Source: Tamlana sp. 2_MG-2023 (GTDB lineage Bacteria > Bacteroidota > Bacteroidia > Flavobacteriales > Flavobacteriaceae). Taken from it: a stretch of 64,000 nucleotides of DNA. Location of the stretch: the NCBI RefSeq assembly GCF_030548465.1, contig NZ_JAUOSF010000001.1, forward strand, positions 310,001-374,000. Direction: 5' to 3'. How positions within the stretch are numbered: the stretch's first letter is position 1; each line of letters starts with the position of its first letter. Below the pieces are notes generated by a model. It searched no databases. It was not told the DNA's origin and saw only the letters and a list, made by a program, of their open reading frames with translations. The position numbers and the translations under genes were made by a program. Of the stretch, positions 55,204 to 64,000 are shown piece after piece.

Positions 55204-56670
55204 TTATAACGGACTTACTTTTGTAAGTGGAACTTTTAAAACAACTTTGGTGCCAGGCGAGTTGGTATTGTCATGATACAAGTCTGTGAAAATTATAGAA
55301 TAATTGCCATTATGTTCCTTAGCAAAATTAGAAAGGCGCTCTTCTGTAAGTTTGATTCCTAAAGATTCACTTTTGTAAATTTTCTTTTCTTTTATTTTAG
55401 CTGATTTTTTTCGGCCTATTCCATTATCAGCAATTGAAATATTTAAATGTGATAAACCTGATTTTTTAACCATGATAAATAGTTTTTTATCCTCTTTTTT
55501 GGAAGCAAGGCCATGCCAGATTGCATTTTCAATAAAAGGTTGTAATATAAGCGCAGGAATTTTAATAGTGTCTAGGTTTAGGTTTTCTTCTATTTCTAAA
55601 ACGAAATTTATTTCATTGTTAAATCGGATGTTTTCTATATTGACGTACAATTCCATAGTTTCAATTTCATCAGCCAAACTAATTTCTTTTTCCTGGGTAG
55701 AGCTTAATATTTTTCTAATAAGTTTTGAGAATTTATTGAGGTAATATACCGCATTTTCTTTCTCATTATTAATAATATACATTTTAATAGAATTTAGTGA
55801 GTTAAAAATAAAATGAGGATTCATCTGACTTCTAAGTGAAGTTATTTTTAATTCTGCTATTTCCTTACTCCATTTTTCTTTTAGTGTTAATAGTTTTTCG
55901 TTTTTGGCTTTTTCTTTAAATAAAATTAAATCTTGTACTAATTGATCCTGTACTTTGTCTCGTAAATTTTCATTCTCTTTAAGTTGACCGATTAATTTGA
56001 GTTGCGATACATTTTTTTCTTCTAAAATTAGTTTTTGTTTATGCCCCAATGCTAAAGAGAATAGGATGTTTTCAATTATTACGCCAATGGAAAATATAAT
56101 GGTAACCATTTTATAACCACTTGCAAAGAAAAAAGCATATTCAGCTGTAACTAGATATATAAAAGACCCTATAAGTACATAGTATTTTAAGGGGGTTTTT
56201 AAGCCATAAAGTATATAAAAACTAATTAAAGCTAATACTGCAATAACGGGTGAGAAGAAGTAAGAAAATGCAAAGCCAACAACGTAATAATTTTTAGTTA
56301 ATACCGCGTATATCACCAAAATAAATAAGGATATAAAGAAAACAAACATGCTAATATTTAAAACCTTATTCCAGTTTTTTTTATAGATGTGTAACTCTAC
56401 TAATGCTTTGGCAAACATTAAATAGAGTGTATTATATATCCATTCTCGAGGGATTATAAGGAGTTGCATGTATGGGTCATTATCGTTCGTGGCATCTAAA
56501 AAAGCCGAGTTTTCGGTGTTAGGGTAATTGGCCGTGAAAATTAAAAAGGTGTACAGGCTGTAGTAGAGGTAAACTTTATCTTTATGCTGAAAATACAATA
56601 GAAAATGATATACAGACAAGGTGATTAAAAACCCTGAAAATAATACTGTAAACTCTTTAAAAGGAATCAT
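55204..56670 (-). CDS. Membrane sensor histidine kinase, LytS/7TM-DISM type
   Basis: A 488-residue kinase. Residues 1-220 hold seven hydrophobic helices of the 7TM-DISM type (LSVYHFLLYFQHKDKVYLYY). A coiled linker follows. The His_kinase domain has LRSQMNPHFIFNSLNSIK, with the phosphorylated histidine in NPHF, and the ATPase part shows ENAIWHGL, IADNGIGR and LGIKLTEERL. It should phosphorylate the LytTR regulator encoded upstream on the same strand. Between the two genes lies a fragment of a related kinase. Confidence 0.93.
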   Translation of the reverse strand: MIPFKEFTVLFSGFLITLSVYHFLLYFQHKDKVYLYYSLYTFLIFTANYPNTENSAFLDATNDNDPYMQLLIIPREWIYNTLYLMFAKALVELHIYKKNWNKVLNISMFVFFISLFILVIYAVLTKNYYVVGFAFSYFFSPVIAVLALISFYILYGLKTPLKYYVLIGSFIYLVTAEYAFFFASGYKMVTIIFSIGVIIENILFSLALGHKQKLILEEKNVSQLKLIGQLKENENLRDKVQDQLVQDLILFKEKAKNEKLLTLKEKWSKEIAELKITSLRSQMNPHFIFNSLNSIKMYIINNEKENAVYYLNKFSKLIRKILSSTQEKEISLADEIETMELYVNIENIRFNNEINFVLEIEENLNLDTIKIPALILQPFIENAIWHGLASKKEDKKLFIMVKKSGLSHLNISIADNGIGRKKSAKIKEKKIYKSESLGIKLTEERLSNFAKEHNGNYSIIFTDLYHDNTNSPGTKVVLKVPLTKVSPL

Positions 56671-56840
56671 TTTAGTAATCTAGTTTTAGAATTACAGTTT
56701 GTATCAGTGGAAAACCTATTTTCATTATATAAATTTTCAAATCCTATCTTGTAATAACTGTTACTGTTTTTATGTTGAAAATAAAGTAAAATATGATAAA
56801 TAGAAAGTACAAATAATATGATTAATATAAAAATGACCAT
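56667..56840 (-). pseudogene. Truncated N-terminal fragment of a kinase paralogue
   Basis: A 57-codon frame whose start matches the beginning of the adjacent kinase: LSIYHILLYFQHKNSNSYY here against LSVYHFLLYFQHKDKVYLYY there. After about 35 residues the similarity ends and the frame stops. The stop TGA overlaps the kinase ATG (ATGA), so the fragment could still be translated and couple translation to the kinase. It looks like the remains of a tandem duplication that lost everything after the first helix. Confidence 0.65.
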
Positions 56841-56901
56841 TTCGGTATCTTTAGAAAAGTAAGTAAAGAGCCATATCGAGTTTTTATTGACTAAAGAGAT
56901 G

Positions 56902-57639
56902 TTAATGACTTAATCTCTTTAATAAAGTTTCTTTTTTGGATCGTGCTACGGGTATGGAATTCCCGTTTTCTAAAACCAAATATTGGCCATCACTTTTTAT
57001 AAATTCTTTAACATGTGTTAGGTTAACTAGATAGGAATTATGAACTCTAAAAAATGCAATGCTATTAATAAGTTCTTCAACTTCTTTAATTTTTTTTGAT
57101 AACATTTTGGAAGTGTCATCTTTAAAATAAATTTCGCAGTAATTACCATCTGCCTTACAATAACAAATATCATCTGCATTTATAAAAATGGTTTTGCCTG
57201 CGAGTGGTAAAGCTATTTTAGAGTTATTCGACATAAAATTTTTCAAAACACTTTTTAATTCCTGTCCAAGGAGGTTTTTGTTTTTGTTAACCTTAATTCG
57301 AGCAACTGCGTTTTGTAAATCGTCAGAATCTATTGGTTTTAGTAGGTAATCAATGGCCGATTCTTTAAATGCTTTAATGGCATAATTATCAAAAGCCGTG
57401 GTAATTATTAAGTCGAAATTTCTATATTTTAAATTTTGTAACAATTGAAACCCATCCATTTCAGGCATTTCAATATCGAGAAAAACACAATCAGGCTTTA
57501 AATAATTTATAGCCGAAATAGCTTCAATTGGGTCCGTAAAACTATCACATATCTCTATGCCCTGGCAAAAATTCTCTATTTCCCATTGAAGGCTTTTGAT
57601 GGCATTAAGTTCGTCATCAACAATAATAGCTTTTATCAT
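56902..57639 (-). CDS. LytTR-family response regulator
   Basis: A 245-residue regulator. The receiver domain has MIKAIIVDDELNAIKSL, the phosphorylated Asp in PDCVFLDIEMPEMDG, and IDYLLKPIDSDDL. The C-terminal LytTR DNA-binding domain contains IALPLAGKTIFINADDICYCKA and FFRVHNSYLVNLTHVKEF. The ATG at 57639 gives the standard receiver start; an upstream TTG at 57714 is not credible. It is the expected partner of the LytS-type kinase. Confidence 0.95.
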   Translation of the reverse strand: MIKAIIVDDELNAIKSLQWEIENFCQGIEICDSFTDPIEAISAINYLKPDCVFLDIEMPEMDGFQLLQNLKYRNFDLIITTAFDNYAIKAFKESAIDYLLKPIDSDDLQNAVARIKVNKNKNLLGQELKSVLKNFMSNNSKIALPLAGKTIFINADDICYCKADGNYCEIYFKDDTSKMLSKKIKEVEELINSIAFFRVHNSYLVNLTHVKEFIKSDGQYLVLENGNSIPVARSKKETLLKRLSH

Positions 57640-58163
57640 TTTGAATTCGGTTTGATTACTAAATATAGTAAGCTTACAGTAATTTATGTATTCAAACCTT
57701 ATAATTGGTACCATTTAAAGTACCAATTACATGAATGAGTGTATCAATTGTAAACCTATGGTAATTAGCGTGAAAGATTCAATTTACAAAATTTATTACA
57801 TAGAAGTTAAAATGATCGACCATGATTTCGTTTTTATACTTTGAAGTAAATCGTATTCAGTTGTTAAAATGTAATTATTCGAGTTACTGCAAGGGTTCAG
57901 AAAATAAAAATAGTAAGGATAGCGCTGTCGAGTGCTAACAAAAATATTATTAAAGGTATTCGCTATAACCTTGATGATGTGTTTATGTTTCAATGTTTAC
58001 ATTATGAGATGTTTAACAAGGTTTACGAGTTGTAATTACAACTATACAGTATTTCTAACCAACTATAAAATTCTATAAAAAAAGGATACTTTCCTAATGT
58101 AAATTTGATGTTATAAACCAAAAACAACAGACAAAATTTAAAAACAAAACATTTAATGAACTA
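57640..58163. other. Gene-free region upstream of the LytTR regulator
   Basis: AT-rich. The only notable signal is a candidate -7 box TAAATTTG at 58100-58107, oriented towards the decayed lipoprotein gene that follows. Short frames here have no protein-like features. Confidence 0.45.
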
Positions 58164-58506
58164 ATGGTAATCTCGTGTTTAACCCATGTTATGGTGTGAA
58201 GTAGTTGCGTAGGATTGTATGGTGATTCAATTTCATCGAATGAATGCGGTACCAATTGGGTGACGGAAATAAACACAGAACTTAATGCTTATTTAGGTGC
58301 CATAGAGGTTAATGCCTCCAAACCAACATCGGAAAACTGTGTTGTGGTAAAAAAAAGCTGTGAATGAGTATATAGATACTATAGTCAAAAACGGAAAATG
58401 TGTGCCAACTGGAAGCAAAGCCGAATGGATAGAATACTCGGAGAGAGTAGAAAAGATATGAGCGAAATTGAATTAAATTCTCTTTTAGAGGTAGCGCTTA
58501 GTTACT
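58164..58506 (+). pseudogene. Decayed small lipoprotein gene (stop plus frameshifts)
   Basis: Frame pieces join into one small lipoprotein. A signal sequence MVISCLTHVMV is broken by TGA (58197-58199) just before the lipobox SSC. The frame continues VGLYGDSISSNECGTNWVTE, and after an A8 run (58349-58356) the frame shifts so that VKK is followed by AVNEYIDTIVKNGKCVPTGS with AEWIEYSERVEK. A second shift precedes MSEIELNSLL. The pattern (CGTNW, ENC, cysteine and helical spacing) matches a family of short flavobacterial lipoproteins of unknown function. One defect could be sequencing or phase variation, but the stop and two shifts together suggest a real pseudogene. Confidence 0.65.
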
Positions 58507-58598
58507 AAATCCTGCTCCTGGCGATACTACTAGTTCTCAAAATTTATATCGATGTAATGGTTTAAGTAAATGGAACACTAACATTAAATTTTACTAAA

Positions 58599-59459
58599 AT
58601 GAAAAATCAAATCTTATTATTTGTAATAGTAATCTTTTTACTACCAACCAGGAGTGAAGCTCAGTTTCTTAGAAAATTAAAAGCTCGTGTAGAAGCTGCT
58701 GCAGAAGAAACTGTTCTTGATAGAACAGCTGAAAGGGTTGCTGAAAAATCAAGCGAGGGTGTTGATAAAATATTTGATGTCAATTTTAAAGGAAACGGAA
58801 AATCTGTAAAAATGGAAGATGCTTCGATACTACCAGAAACCTATTCTTTTAATTGGAGATATTCTTTAAAAATGATTACCGACAAAGGTGACATGCTCAT
58901 AGATTATTATTTAATGGAGGCTGGGGAAGCTCTAGGGGTGAATCCAAACCCCAATGACTCCAGTATGAATATGTTTATGGTATTGGACAGTGAACTAAAT
59001 GTAAATGTCATGTTTATGGATTCTGGAGCTAGCAAAATGGGCTCTGTTACTTCAATGGATAACATGGATATTGTGGATGTGGTTGACGATGAGGTAGACA
59101 CTGAAAATAAATTTACTTATAATAAAATTGGCAAAAAGAAAATCTTAGGACATCATTGTCAAGGTTATAAAATTGAAAGCGATGAGGCGGATATAGAACT
59201 TTATATTTATGAAAATTCGCCTGTGAGTTTTGATTTTAACTTTAGTTCCTCTCAAAAAAATATACCAAATGGTTTCGATCCTAAGTTGCTTAAAAATATA
59301 GAAAAAGGCATGGTAATGGAAATGGTTTACATGAGTAAAAAGAAGTCTAAAGATACTTTTAAAATGGAGTGTGTTGGTTTTGAGGAAGAATCAAAAGATA
59401 TCGCTGTGAGCGATTATCAATTTATGAATGTGGGGACTATGAATTCGCCAAACGACTAG
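58599..59459 (+). CDS. Exported DUF4412-like protein
   Basis: A 286-residue protein with signal peptide (QILLFVIVIFLLPTRSEAQ). A short helical segment (EAAAEETVLDRTAERVAEKSS) precedes a beta-rich domain with SFNWRYSLKMIT, MNMFMVLDSELN and KKKILGHHCQGYKIES, the arrangement of DUF4412. Function unknown, probably periplasmic. First of four small exported proteins on this strand. Confidence 0.78.
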   Translation: MKNQILLFVIVIFLLPTRSEAQFLRKLKARVEAAAEETVLDRTAERVAEKSSEGVDKIFDVNFKGNGKSVKMEDASILPETYSFNWRYSLKMITDKGDMLIDYYLMEAGEALGVNPNPNDSSMNMFMVLDSELNVNVMFMDSGASKMGSVTSMDNMDIVDVVDDEVDTENKFTYNKIGKKKILGHHCQGYKIESDEADIELYIYENSPVSFDFNFSSSQKNIPNGFDPKLLKNIEKGMVMEMVYMSKKKSKDTFKMECVGFEEESKDIAVSDYQFMNVGTMNSPND

Positions 59460-59550
59460 CCTTACAACAAAAGGTGTTCCGTTTAGATTAATGACTTAGA
59501 ACTAAAATTTAATTTAAACAAAATGATAATGAATATTAAAAATTAATAAC

Positions 59551-60024
59551 ATGAAAACACTATTCGCCATTACTTTTTTTATAACCATATTCTCTTGTGG
59601 AAATGATAAAAAAAGAGACCAAAATTCATCCGAAATTGATCCGTGCAATTATCTCACGGAAGCTTATATAAAAGCGCTAATACCTGAAGCAAACAATTTT
59701 CGTAAAGAAACTAGTGGCTCTTCTTATCCTACTTGTTTTTATAAATTTAATATTGGTGATGTTGAGTCTAGGGCAATGCTTGTTGTTGTATTGGGGGCTG
59801 GAAAAGCCAAGAATTTTGAAACATCTATGAGTTATCTTAAAAATAAGGAACGCATACAGGGGCTTGGAGAAGAAGCTTTTTATATGCCAAACACAGGTCA
59901 GGTATCTACTTATGCTAATAAAAATCTTATTCACCTAACAATCTCTAAAGATTTGGGACACGTTAAAGGTGAGTATAAAGACCTTACCATTAAAGCAGCA
60001 AAAAAAATTCTAGCAGACTTATAG
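59551..60024 (+). CDS. Small lipoprotein, function unknown
   Basis: A 157-residue protein with lipobox (FITIFSCG, Cys16). DPCNYLTEAYIKALIP and YPTCFYKFNI give a conserved-looking cysteine pair, and GLGEEAFYMPNTGQ is typical of DUF3558-like lipoproteins, to which it has a loose resemblance only. Located between two other small exported proteins. Confidence 0.7.
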   Translation: MKTLFAITFFITIFSCGNDKKRDQNSSEIDPCNYLTEAYIKALIPEANNFRKETSGSSYPTCFYKFNIGDVESRAMLVVVLGAGKAKNFETSMSYLKNKERIQGLGEEAFYMPNTGQVSTYANKNLIHLTISKDLGHVKGEYKDLTIKAAKKILADL

Positions 60025-60119
60025 TTTGATACCTTGTCTCTAAAAAAAAATGTACAACTAGACTAGATAAGGATAGATCAATAAATTAAATAATAATTAA
60101 ATTTTAAAAAATAAAAATT

Positions 60120-60599
60120 ATGAAACTAGTAAAGTTAAGAGTGCTTGTTACAGCATGTATGTTATGTTCAGTGATTTCTTTTTCACAATCTATTGAGGGG
60201 AATCTTTCAGTGAAAGGTGTGTCGAAAACCAGTAGTATAAAACAAAATTCTCCAGTTGAGTTATTTAAAGCTTTTAAAACGGGAGTGTATACCATTAATT
60301 TTAATTTCAAAAGCAACGCTAAACCAGATCAGTTTGTGCTGTTCGATATGAAAACTGTGGTAAAATACAATGGTAAAACAGTTTCTACAACATCACGAGC
60401 CAATTGGCCATGGTTACCAGGTGATATGTTTGTACCTATAGAGGCTTTTGATGCGATTCCTGTTTTACAAAAATTATCAGATAATGGGCGTTCTTTTAAA
60501 AAAGGTAGCTATGAAATTACATTTCAATTAACACCATCCTCAGGACAAAAAGTTAAGGGGAGTATTAGGCCATTTAATATGAAGTTTAACGTAAAATAA
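60120..60599 (+). CDS. Small secreted protein, function unknown
   Basis: A 159-residue protein with a cleavable signal peptide ending SVISFSQ. The mature part is basic and beta-rich (VYTINFNFKSNA, VVKYNGKTVSTTSRANWPW, GSYEITFQLTPSSG). No family is recognised. It starts 95 bp after the preceding gene and ends 10 bp before the next, so it is probably cotranscribed with the latter. Confidence 0.75.
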   Translation: MKLVKLRVLVTACMLCSVISFSQSIEGNLSVKGVSKTSSIKQNSPVELFKAFKTGVYTINFNFKSNAKPDQFVLFDMKTVVKYNGKTVSTTSRANWPWLPGDMFVPIEAFDAIPVLQKLSDNGRSFKKGSYEITFQLTPSSGQKVKGSIRPFNMKFNVK

Positions 60600-60609
60600 A
60601 TTTAAGAAG

Positions 60610-61203
60610 ATGAAATATCTAAAATTTATTGTATTCCTGTCCCTATTGATAACTGTCATATCTTGTGATAAAGATGATGGTGATGACTCAAATGATCAAG
60701 TTTTTGATTACGCATCTCAATTAAACACAGATAATGGTTTTAATTTTGAATTTACCTATCCTGACGGAAAAACAGTTAAAGAAACAGGAACCTCTGTTTT
60801 TGGTCTTGCTTATGGCGCATGGTTAGACAGCGATTATAGAATCGGTTTGTACGGTGGGAATGAAAATTTACGTTTCGATTTTAGATACAGTGTACCTGAA
60901 AATTTAAAATGGAGGGAAGTTATTGATGGTGAACACGATCTTACTGTGGATCGAATTTTTTTGGATGATACTGGTGATTTACAAGATTTAGAGCCTGAAT
61001 TATGGTTTGACTCTAAAGGTAGTAATGATGAATTTGATCCATACATAAATGTCACAGGGAAGATAATTACTCAATCGAATCTTTCGGTTAATAATGAAAA
61101 TTTTGGTTTATTGGTTGAGGTCAAAGGGTATGTGCTAAATAATATGGGAGAGAAATTAACAGTGGAAGGTTATTTTTGGATGAAAGATGCTGAAATAAAA
61201 TAA
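60610..61203 (+). CDS. Lipoprotein, function unknown
   Basis: A 197-residue protein with lipobox (LLITVISCDKDDGDD, Cys19) followed by an acidic stretch that resembles a surface-export signal of Bacteroidota lipoproteins. The rest is beta-rich (FEFTYPDGKTVKETGT, RFDFRYSVPENLKWREV, LLVEVKGYVLNNMG). No family recognised. A bidirectional terminator follows. Confidence 0.75.
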   Translation: MKYLKFIVFLSLLITVISCDKDDGDDSNDQVFDYASQLNTDNGFNFEFTYPDGKTVKETGTSVFGLAYGAWLDSDYRIGLYGGNENLRFDFRYSVPENLKWREVIDGEHDLTVDRIFLDDTGDLQDLEPELWFDSKGSNDEFDPYINVTGKIITQSNLSVNNENFGLLVEVKGYVLNNMGEKLTVEGYFWMKDAEIK

Positions 61204-61228
61204 AGTAGTGTCTCTCAAACTGCCTTAA

Positions 61229-61268
61229 AAAAGAAGAGGCTGTCTTTTCAGGCAGCCTCTTCTTTTTA
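61229..61268. terminator. Bidirectional terminator between the lipoprotein gene and purA
   Basis: AAGAAGAGGCTGTC and GGCAGCCTCTTCTT pair (one G-U) around TTTTCA, with A and T runs on the two sides, so it can serve both convergent genes. Confidence 0.92.
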
Positions 61269-61279
61269 TTAAAAAAATA

Positions 61280-62557
61280 TTACTTCTTTCTAAAAATAGT
61301 TTGCTTTCTGTCTGGTCCAACAGAAACAATAGTAATAGGGATTTCTAATTCTTTTTCTAAAAATTCGATATAACCGTTTAAAGCTTTTGGCATTTGAGAA
61401 GCTTCAGACATTTCTGTTAAATCTTCGTTCCATCCGCTAAATTCAGAATAAACAGGTTCCAAGTTTTCTGGTTCGATGTTGTAAGGAAGATGTGTGATTT
61501 CTTCGCCTTTATATTTATATGATGTACATACTTTTAAGGTTTTAAAACCAGAAAGTACATCACCTTTCATCATCATTAATTGTGTTACACCATTAACTTG
61601 ACAAGCGTATCTCAAGGCAACAAGGTCTAACCAACCACAACGTCTTGGTCTTCCAGTAGTCGCACCGAATTCGTTACCAACTTTAGCCATAGTCGCACCG
61701 TCTTCATCAAAAAGTTCGGTTGGGAATGGGCCAGAACCAACACGTGTAGTGTAAGCTTTGAAAATCCCGAAAACTTCGCCAATTTGATTAGGCGCAACAC
61801 CTAAACCAGTACAAGCTCCTGCAGCAGTCGTGTTACTAGACGTTACAAATGGATACGTTCCAAAATCAATATCTAATAAAGAGCCTTGAGCTCCTTCAGC
61901 AAGAATGGTTTGCCCAGACTTTTGTGCTTGATAAATATATTCTTCAGAATCAATTAATTTTAAAGATTTTAAAACGTCTACTGCTTTAAAAAATTCAACC
62001 TCTAATTCTGCTAAGTTGTATTCAATTTCTACATTATAGAATTTAATCATCGCCTCATGTTTATCGGCTAATGCTCTATAACGTTCTTTCCAATCGCTAA
62101 GTTCTAAATCACCTACACGAATTCCGTTTCTTCCGGTTTTATCCATATAAGTTGGGCCAATACCTTTAAGTGTTGATCCAATTTTCGCTTTCCCTTTTGA
62201 GGCTTCACTTGCCGCATCTAATAAACGGTGCGTTGGTAAGATAATATGTGCTTTTCTTGAAATGTGTAAAGATTTTCTATAATCTACATTTTGCTCTTCA
62301 AGTTTGTCTAGTTCACCTTTAAAAATCACAGGATCTATAACAACACCGTTTCCTACTAAATTCGTAGCATCATCATGAAAAATTCCAGAAGGAATGGTAT
62401 GTAATACGTGTTTTTTACCGTTGAAAACTAAAGTGTGACCTGCATTTGGCCCGCCTTGAAAACGTGCTATGATATTATAGTCTTTGGTAAGGACGTCAAC
62501 AATTTTTCCTTTGCCTTCGTCTCCCCATTGTAATCCTAGTAGTAAGTCTACTGCCAT
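61280..62557 (-). CDS. purA: Adenylosuccinate synthase
   Basis: A 425-residue PurA with the GTP-binding GLQWGDEGKGKIVDVL, GPNAGHTLVF, GIGPTYMDKTGRNGIRV, GSLLDIDFGTYPFVTSSN and TTGRPRRCGWLDLV motifs. It joins IMP and aspartate using GTP in AMP synthesis. The gene begins 8 bp after the fur-like gene, so the two are cotranscribed. Confidence 0.98.
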   Translation of the reverse strand: MAVDLLLGLQWGDEGKGKIVDVLTKDYNIIARFQGGPNAGHTLVFNGKKHVLHTIPSGIFHDDATNLVGNGVVIDPVIFKGELDKLEEQNVDYRKSLHISRKAHIILPTHRLLDAASEASKGKAKIGSTLKGIGPTYMDKTGRNGIRVGDLELSDWKERYRALADKHEAMIKFYNVEIEYNLAELEVEFFKAVDVLKSLKLIDSEEYIYQAQKSGQTILAEGAQGSLLDIDFGTYPFVTSSNTTAAGACTGLGVAPNQIGEVFGIFKAYTTRVGSGPFPTELFDEDGATMAKVGNEFGATTGRPRRCGWLDLVALRYACQVNGVTQLMMMKGDVLSGFKTLKVCTSYKYKGEEITHLPYNIEPENLEPVYSEFSGWNEDLTEMSEASQMPKALNGYIEFLEKELEIPITIVSVGPDRKQTIFRKK

Positions 62558-62565
62558 TGTGAATA

Positions 62566-63024
62566 TTAGTTATTTGTTTCTGATTTTCTATTTCCGTAAA
62601 AATAGAGCGAGTGGTTGTTAATTTTTATATCGAAAACTTCTTCAATTGTTTTTTTGATCGATTCAATTCTAGGGTCGCAAAACTCTATAACTTCACCGGT
62701 GTCTGTAAGAATAACGTGGTCGTGTTGTCTGTCGAAGTAAGATTTCTCGTAATGTGCTTGGTTTTGACCAAATTGGTGCTTTCTTACCAAACCACATTCT
62801 AAAAGCAATTCTATAGTGTTGTAAAGTGTTGCGCGAGATACGCGGTACTTTTTATTTTTCATATTAAGATATAGAGATTCTATATCGAAATGCTCTTCAC
62901 TATTATAAATTTCCTGTAAGATAGCGTAACGTTCTGGTGTTTTACGGTGCCCTTTGTTTTCTAAAAAGCTAGTAAATACACTCTTTACGATGTCTTGATT
63001 CTTTGTATCGGTTTTTGCATTCAT
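62566..63024 (-). CDS. Fur/PerR-family metalloregulator
   Basis: A 152-residue regulator. The winged helix contains [19 protein letters not shown] and [20 protein letters not shown]. The metal site is visible as [30 protein letters not shown]. The second, C-terminal CxxC zinc site of many Fur proteins is absent, as in other Bacteroidota members. Start chosen at the ATG at 63024; a TTG five codons upstream is less likely. Iron, peroxide or zinc sensing cannot be told apart from the sequence. Confidence 0.92.
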   Translation of the reverse strand: MNAKTDTKNQDIVKSVFTSFLENKGHRKTPERYAILQEIYNSEEHFDIESLYLNMKNKKYRVSRATLYNTIELLLECGLVRKHQFGQNQAHYEKSYFDRQHDHVILTDTGEVIEFCDPRIESIKKTIEEVFDIKINNHSLYFYGNRKSETNN

Positions 63025-63052
63025 AATTTCCGTGGGCAAATTTACACATTTT

Positions 63053-64000
63053 TTACACTCTAGTAACCTTATCTATACCATTAATTTTTTTAAGTTTTTC
63101 TAAAAGCTTTTTAATTATGGTATTATTTTTCACAACAACATTGATTTTTCCAGAGAATAAACCATCATCACTTTCAAAACTAATGCTTTTCATATTAACA
63201 TGCATGTTTTCTGAAACGATGGTTGTGATTTCATTTACAAGTCCGATATGGTCGATACCCGTTAATTTAATCTGCGCCATAAACTCTTGCTGAGAAGAAT
63301 CTACCCAACGCGCTGTCATGATACGGTATGCGTAGTTTGACTGTAAACTTAAAGCATTCGGACAGTTCTTTTTATGTACTTTAATGCCTTCGGAAACTGT
63401 TAAAAAGCCAAAAACATGATCGCCTGGAATGGGGTTGCAGCAATTGGCCAGTTTGTAATCTAGTTTTTCAGATTCCTTTCCAAAAACTAAGGAGTCAAAA
63501 TTTGTAGTAACTTCGTTTCGATCCAGTTCTTCTTTCGGAATCGTTGCTTTTCTGGTGATTTTACTTTTGATAAAAGACATTAAAGCATTGCTACGCGAGG
63601 CTGCAAAGTTTTTAATCATCACGTTATCAATAGAACCTATGCCAACACGATAGAAAAGGTCTAAACTGGTTTTTAGTTTAAAGTACTTAACCAATTCATT
63701 AATAGTTCGTTCATTAAGCGTAATTTTTAACTGCTTTAATTTACGACGTAAAATCTCTTTTCCATCTTCGCCAATACGTTTTCTATCTTCTTTTAGAGCT
63801 GATTTAATTTTTCCTCGTGCTCTAGCCGTTGTGGAATAATCCAACCAGTTCGGATTTGGTTTAGCGCTTTCGGAAGTTAAGATTTCCACCTGATCGCCAG
63901 TTTCCAAAACATGGCTTAAAGGCACTAGTTTACCATTAACTTTAGCACCTCTGGTCTTCATACCTATTTCGGTATGAATACTAAAAGCAAAATCTAAAGA
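63053..64000 (-). CDS. RelA/SpoT bifunctional (p)ppGpp enzyme, C-terminal part
   Basis: The frame runs off the window end at 64000; the ATG at 63961 is internal, since [10 protein letters not shown] of the TGS domain precedes it. Visible domains are the end of TGS ([18 protein letters not shown]), a helical region with [19 protein letters not shown], the conserved-cysteine segment [19 protein letters not shown] and HKKNCPNA, and a C-terminal ACT domain ([19 protein letters not shown]). The catalytic hydrolase and synthetase domains lie outside. This regulatory half controls synthesis and breakdown of (p)ppGpp. The gene is followed by the fur-like gene after 28 bp. Confidence 0.95.
   Translation of the reverse strand, partial: SLDFAFSIHTEIGMKTRGAKVNGKLVPLSHVLETGDQVEILTSESAKPNPNWLDYSTTARARGKIKSALKEDRKRIGEDGKEILRRKLKQLKITLNERTINELVKYFKLKTSLDLFYRVGIGSIDNVMIKNFAASRSNALMSFIKSKITRKATIPKEELDRNEVTTNFDSLVFGKESEKLDYKLANCCNPIPGDHVFGFLTVSEGIKVHKKNCPNALSLQSNYAYRIMTARWVDSSQQEFMAQIKLTGIDHIGLVNEITTIVSENMHVNMKSISFESDDGLFSGKINVVVKNNTIIKKLLEKLKKINGIDKVTRV

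Noticed and set aside
57796-57993. 65-codon minus-strand frame upstream of the LytTR gene
   Set aside because: Composition is not protein-like (many N, Y, S), it has no hydrophobic or domain pattern, and it lies in a promoter region.
1-64000. CRISPR array, prophage or replication origin
   Set aside because: I found no regularly spaced repeats, phage structural genes, or dnaA-box cluster with a dnaA gene.

Overview
The window reads as a chromosome segment of a marine-type flavobacterium (Bacteroidota, Flavobacteriaceae). The evidence is low GC content, -7 boxes of the TAnnTTTG type, a SusC/SusD pair, a protein with a type IX secretion (T9SS) sorting tail, a YtxJ-type bacillithiol protein, DUF349/DUF368/OstA-like genes typical of the group, and a tRNA without an encoded CCA end. 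Both ends cut genes: an OmpA-family protein on the left and a RelA/SpoT enzyme on the right.

Layout: 0-7 kb holds the OmpA-family end, a YifB/ComM ATPase, two lipoproteins (one DUF2891) and the 5-oxoprolinase genes pxpABC. 7.3-12 kb is a SusC/SusD uptake pair behind two palindromic boxes. 12.3-14.5 kb has purine nucleoside phosphorylase, DeoC and a second DeoC-like protein that lacks the catalytic residues. 14.9-24.9 kb has clpB, a large LamG-like T9SS cargo protein, YtxJ, a GGCT-like protein, fumarylacetoacetase and glyA. 25.1-28.2 kb is an organoarsenical-type operon (arsR, thioredoxin-like, OsmC, permease, arsF, arsG) with two copies of one operator. 28.3-30.2 kb is an accessory patch: a ParE/ParD toxin-antitoxin pair and a membrane protein that looks like a degenerate ion channel. 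30.3-32.7 kb holds two exported proteins, followed by a probable miniature transposon with a 5-bp target duplication. 33-38.8 kb is galactose catabolism (gntR-galM-galK-galT) divergent from a sodium/sugar symporter. 39-43.3 kb has tRNA-Arg(TCT), a DcaP-like porin and a PiT phosphate transporter.

43.7-45.3 kb is the most unusual part. Two copies of a structured, apparently non-coding RNA flank a small secreted-protein gene. All three units start with the same promoter architecture, CGACA-N5-TGTCG followed after exactly 23 bp by TAAATTTG. The paired arms of the two RNAs differ in ways that keep the pairing. This looks like a small regulon with duplicated sRNAs.

45.3-57.6 kb is mostly minus-strand housekeeping and envelope genes: DUF349, aroE, two DUF368 membrane proteins, a TPR protein, a class III aminotransferase, an OstA/LptA-like protein with an extra C-terminal domain, and a LytS/LytTR-type two-component pair with a truncated kinase fragment between its genes. 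57.6-61.2 kb has a decayed lipoprotein gene and four small exported proteins. The end holds purA, a Fur-family regulator and the C-terminal part of a RelA/SpoT enzyme.
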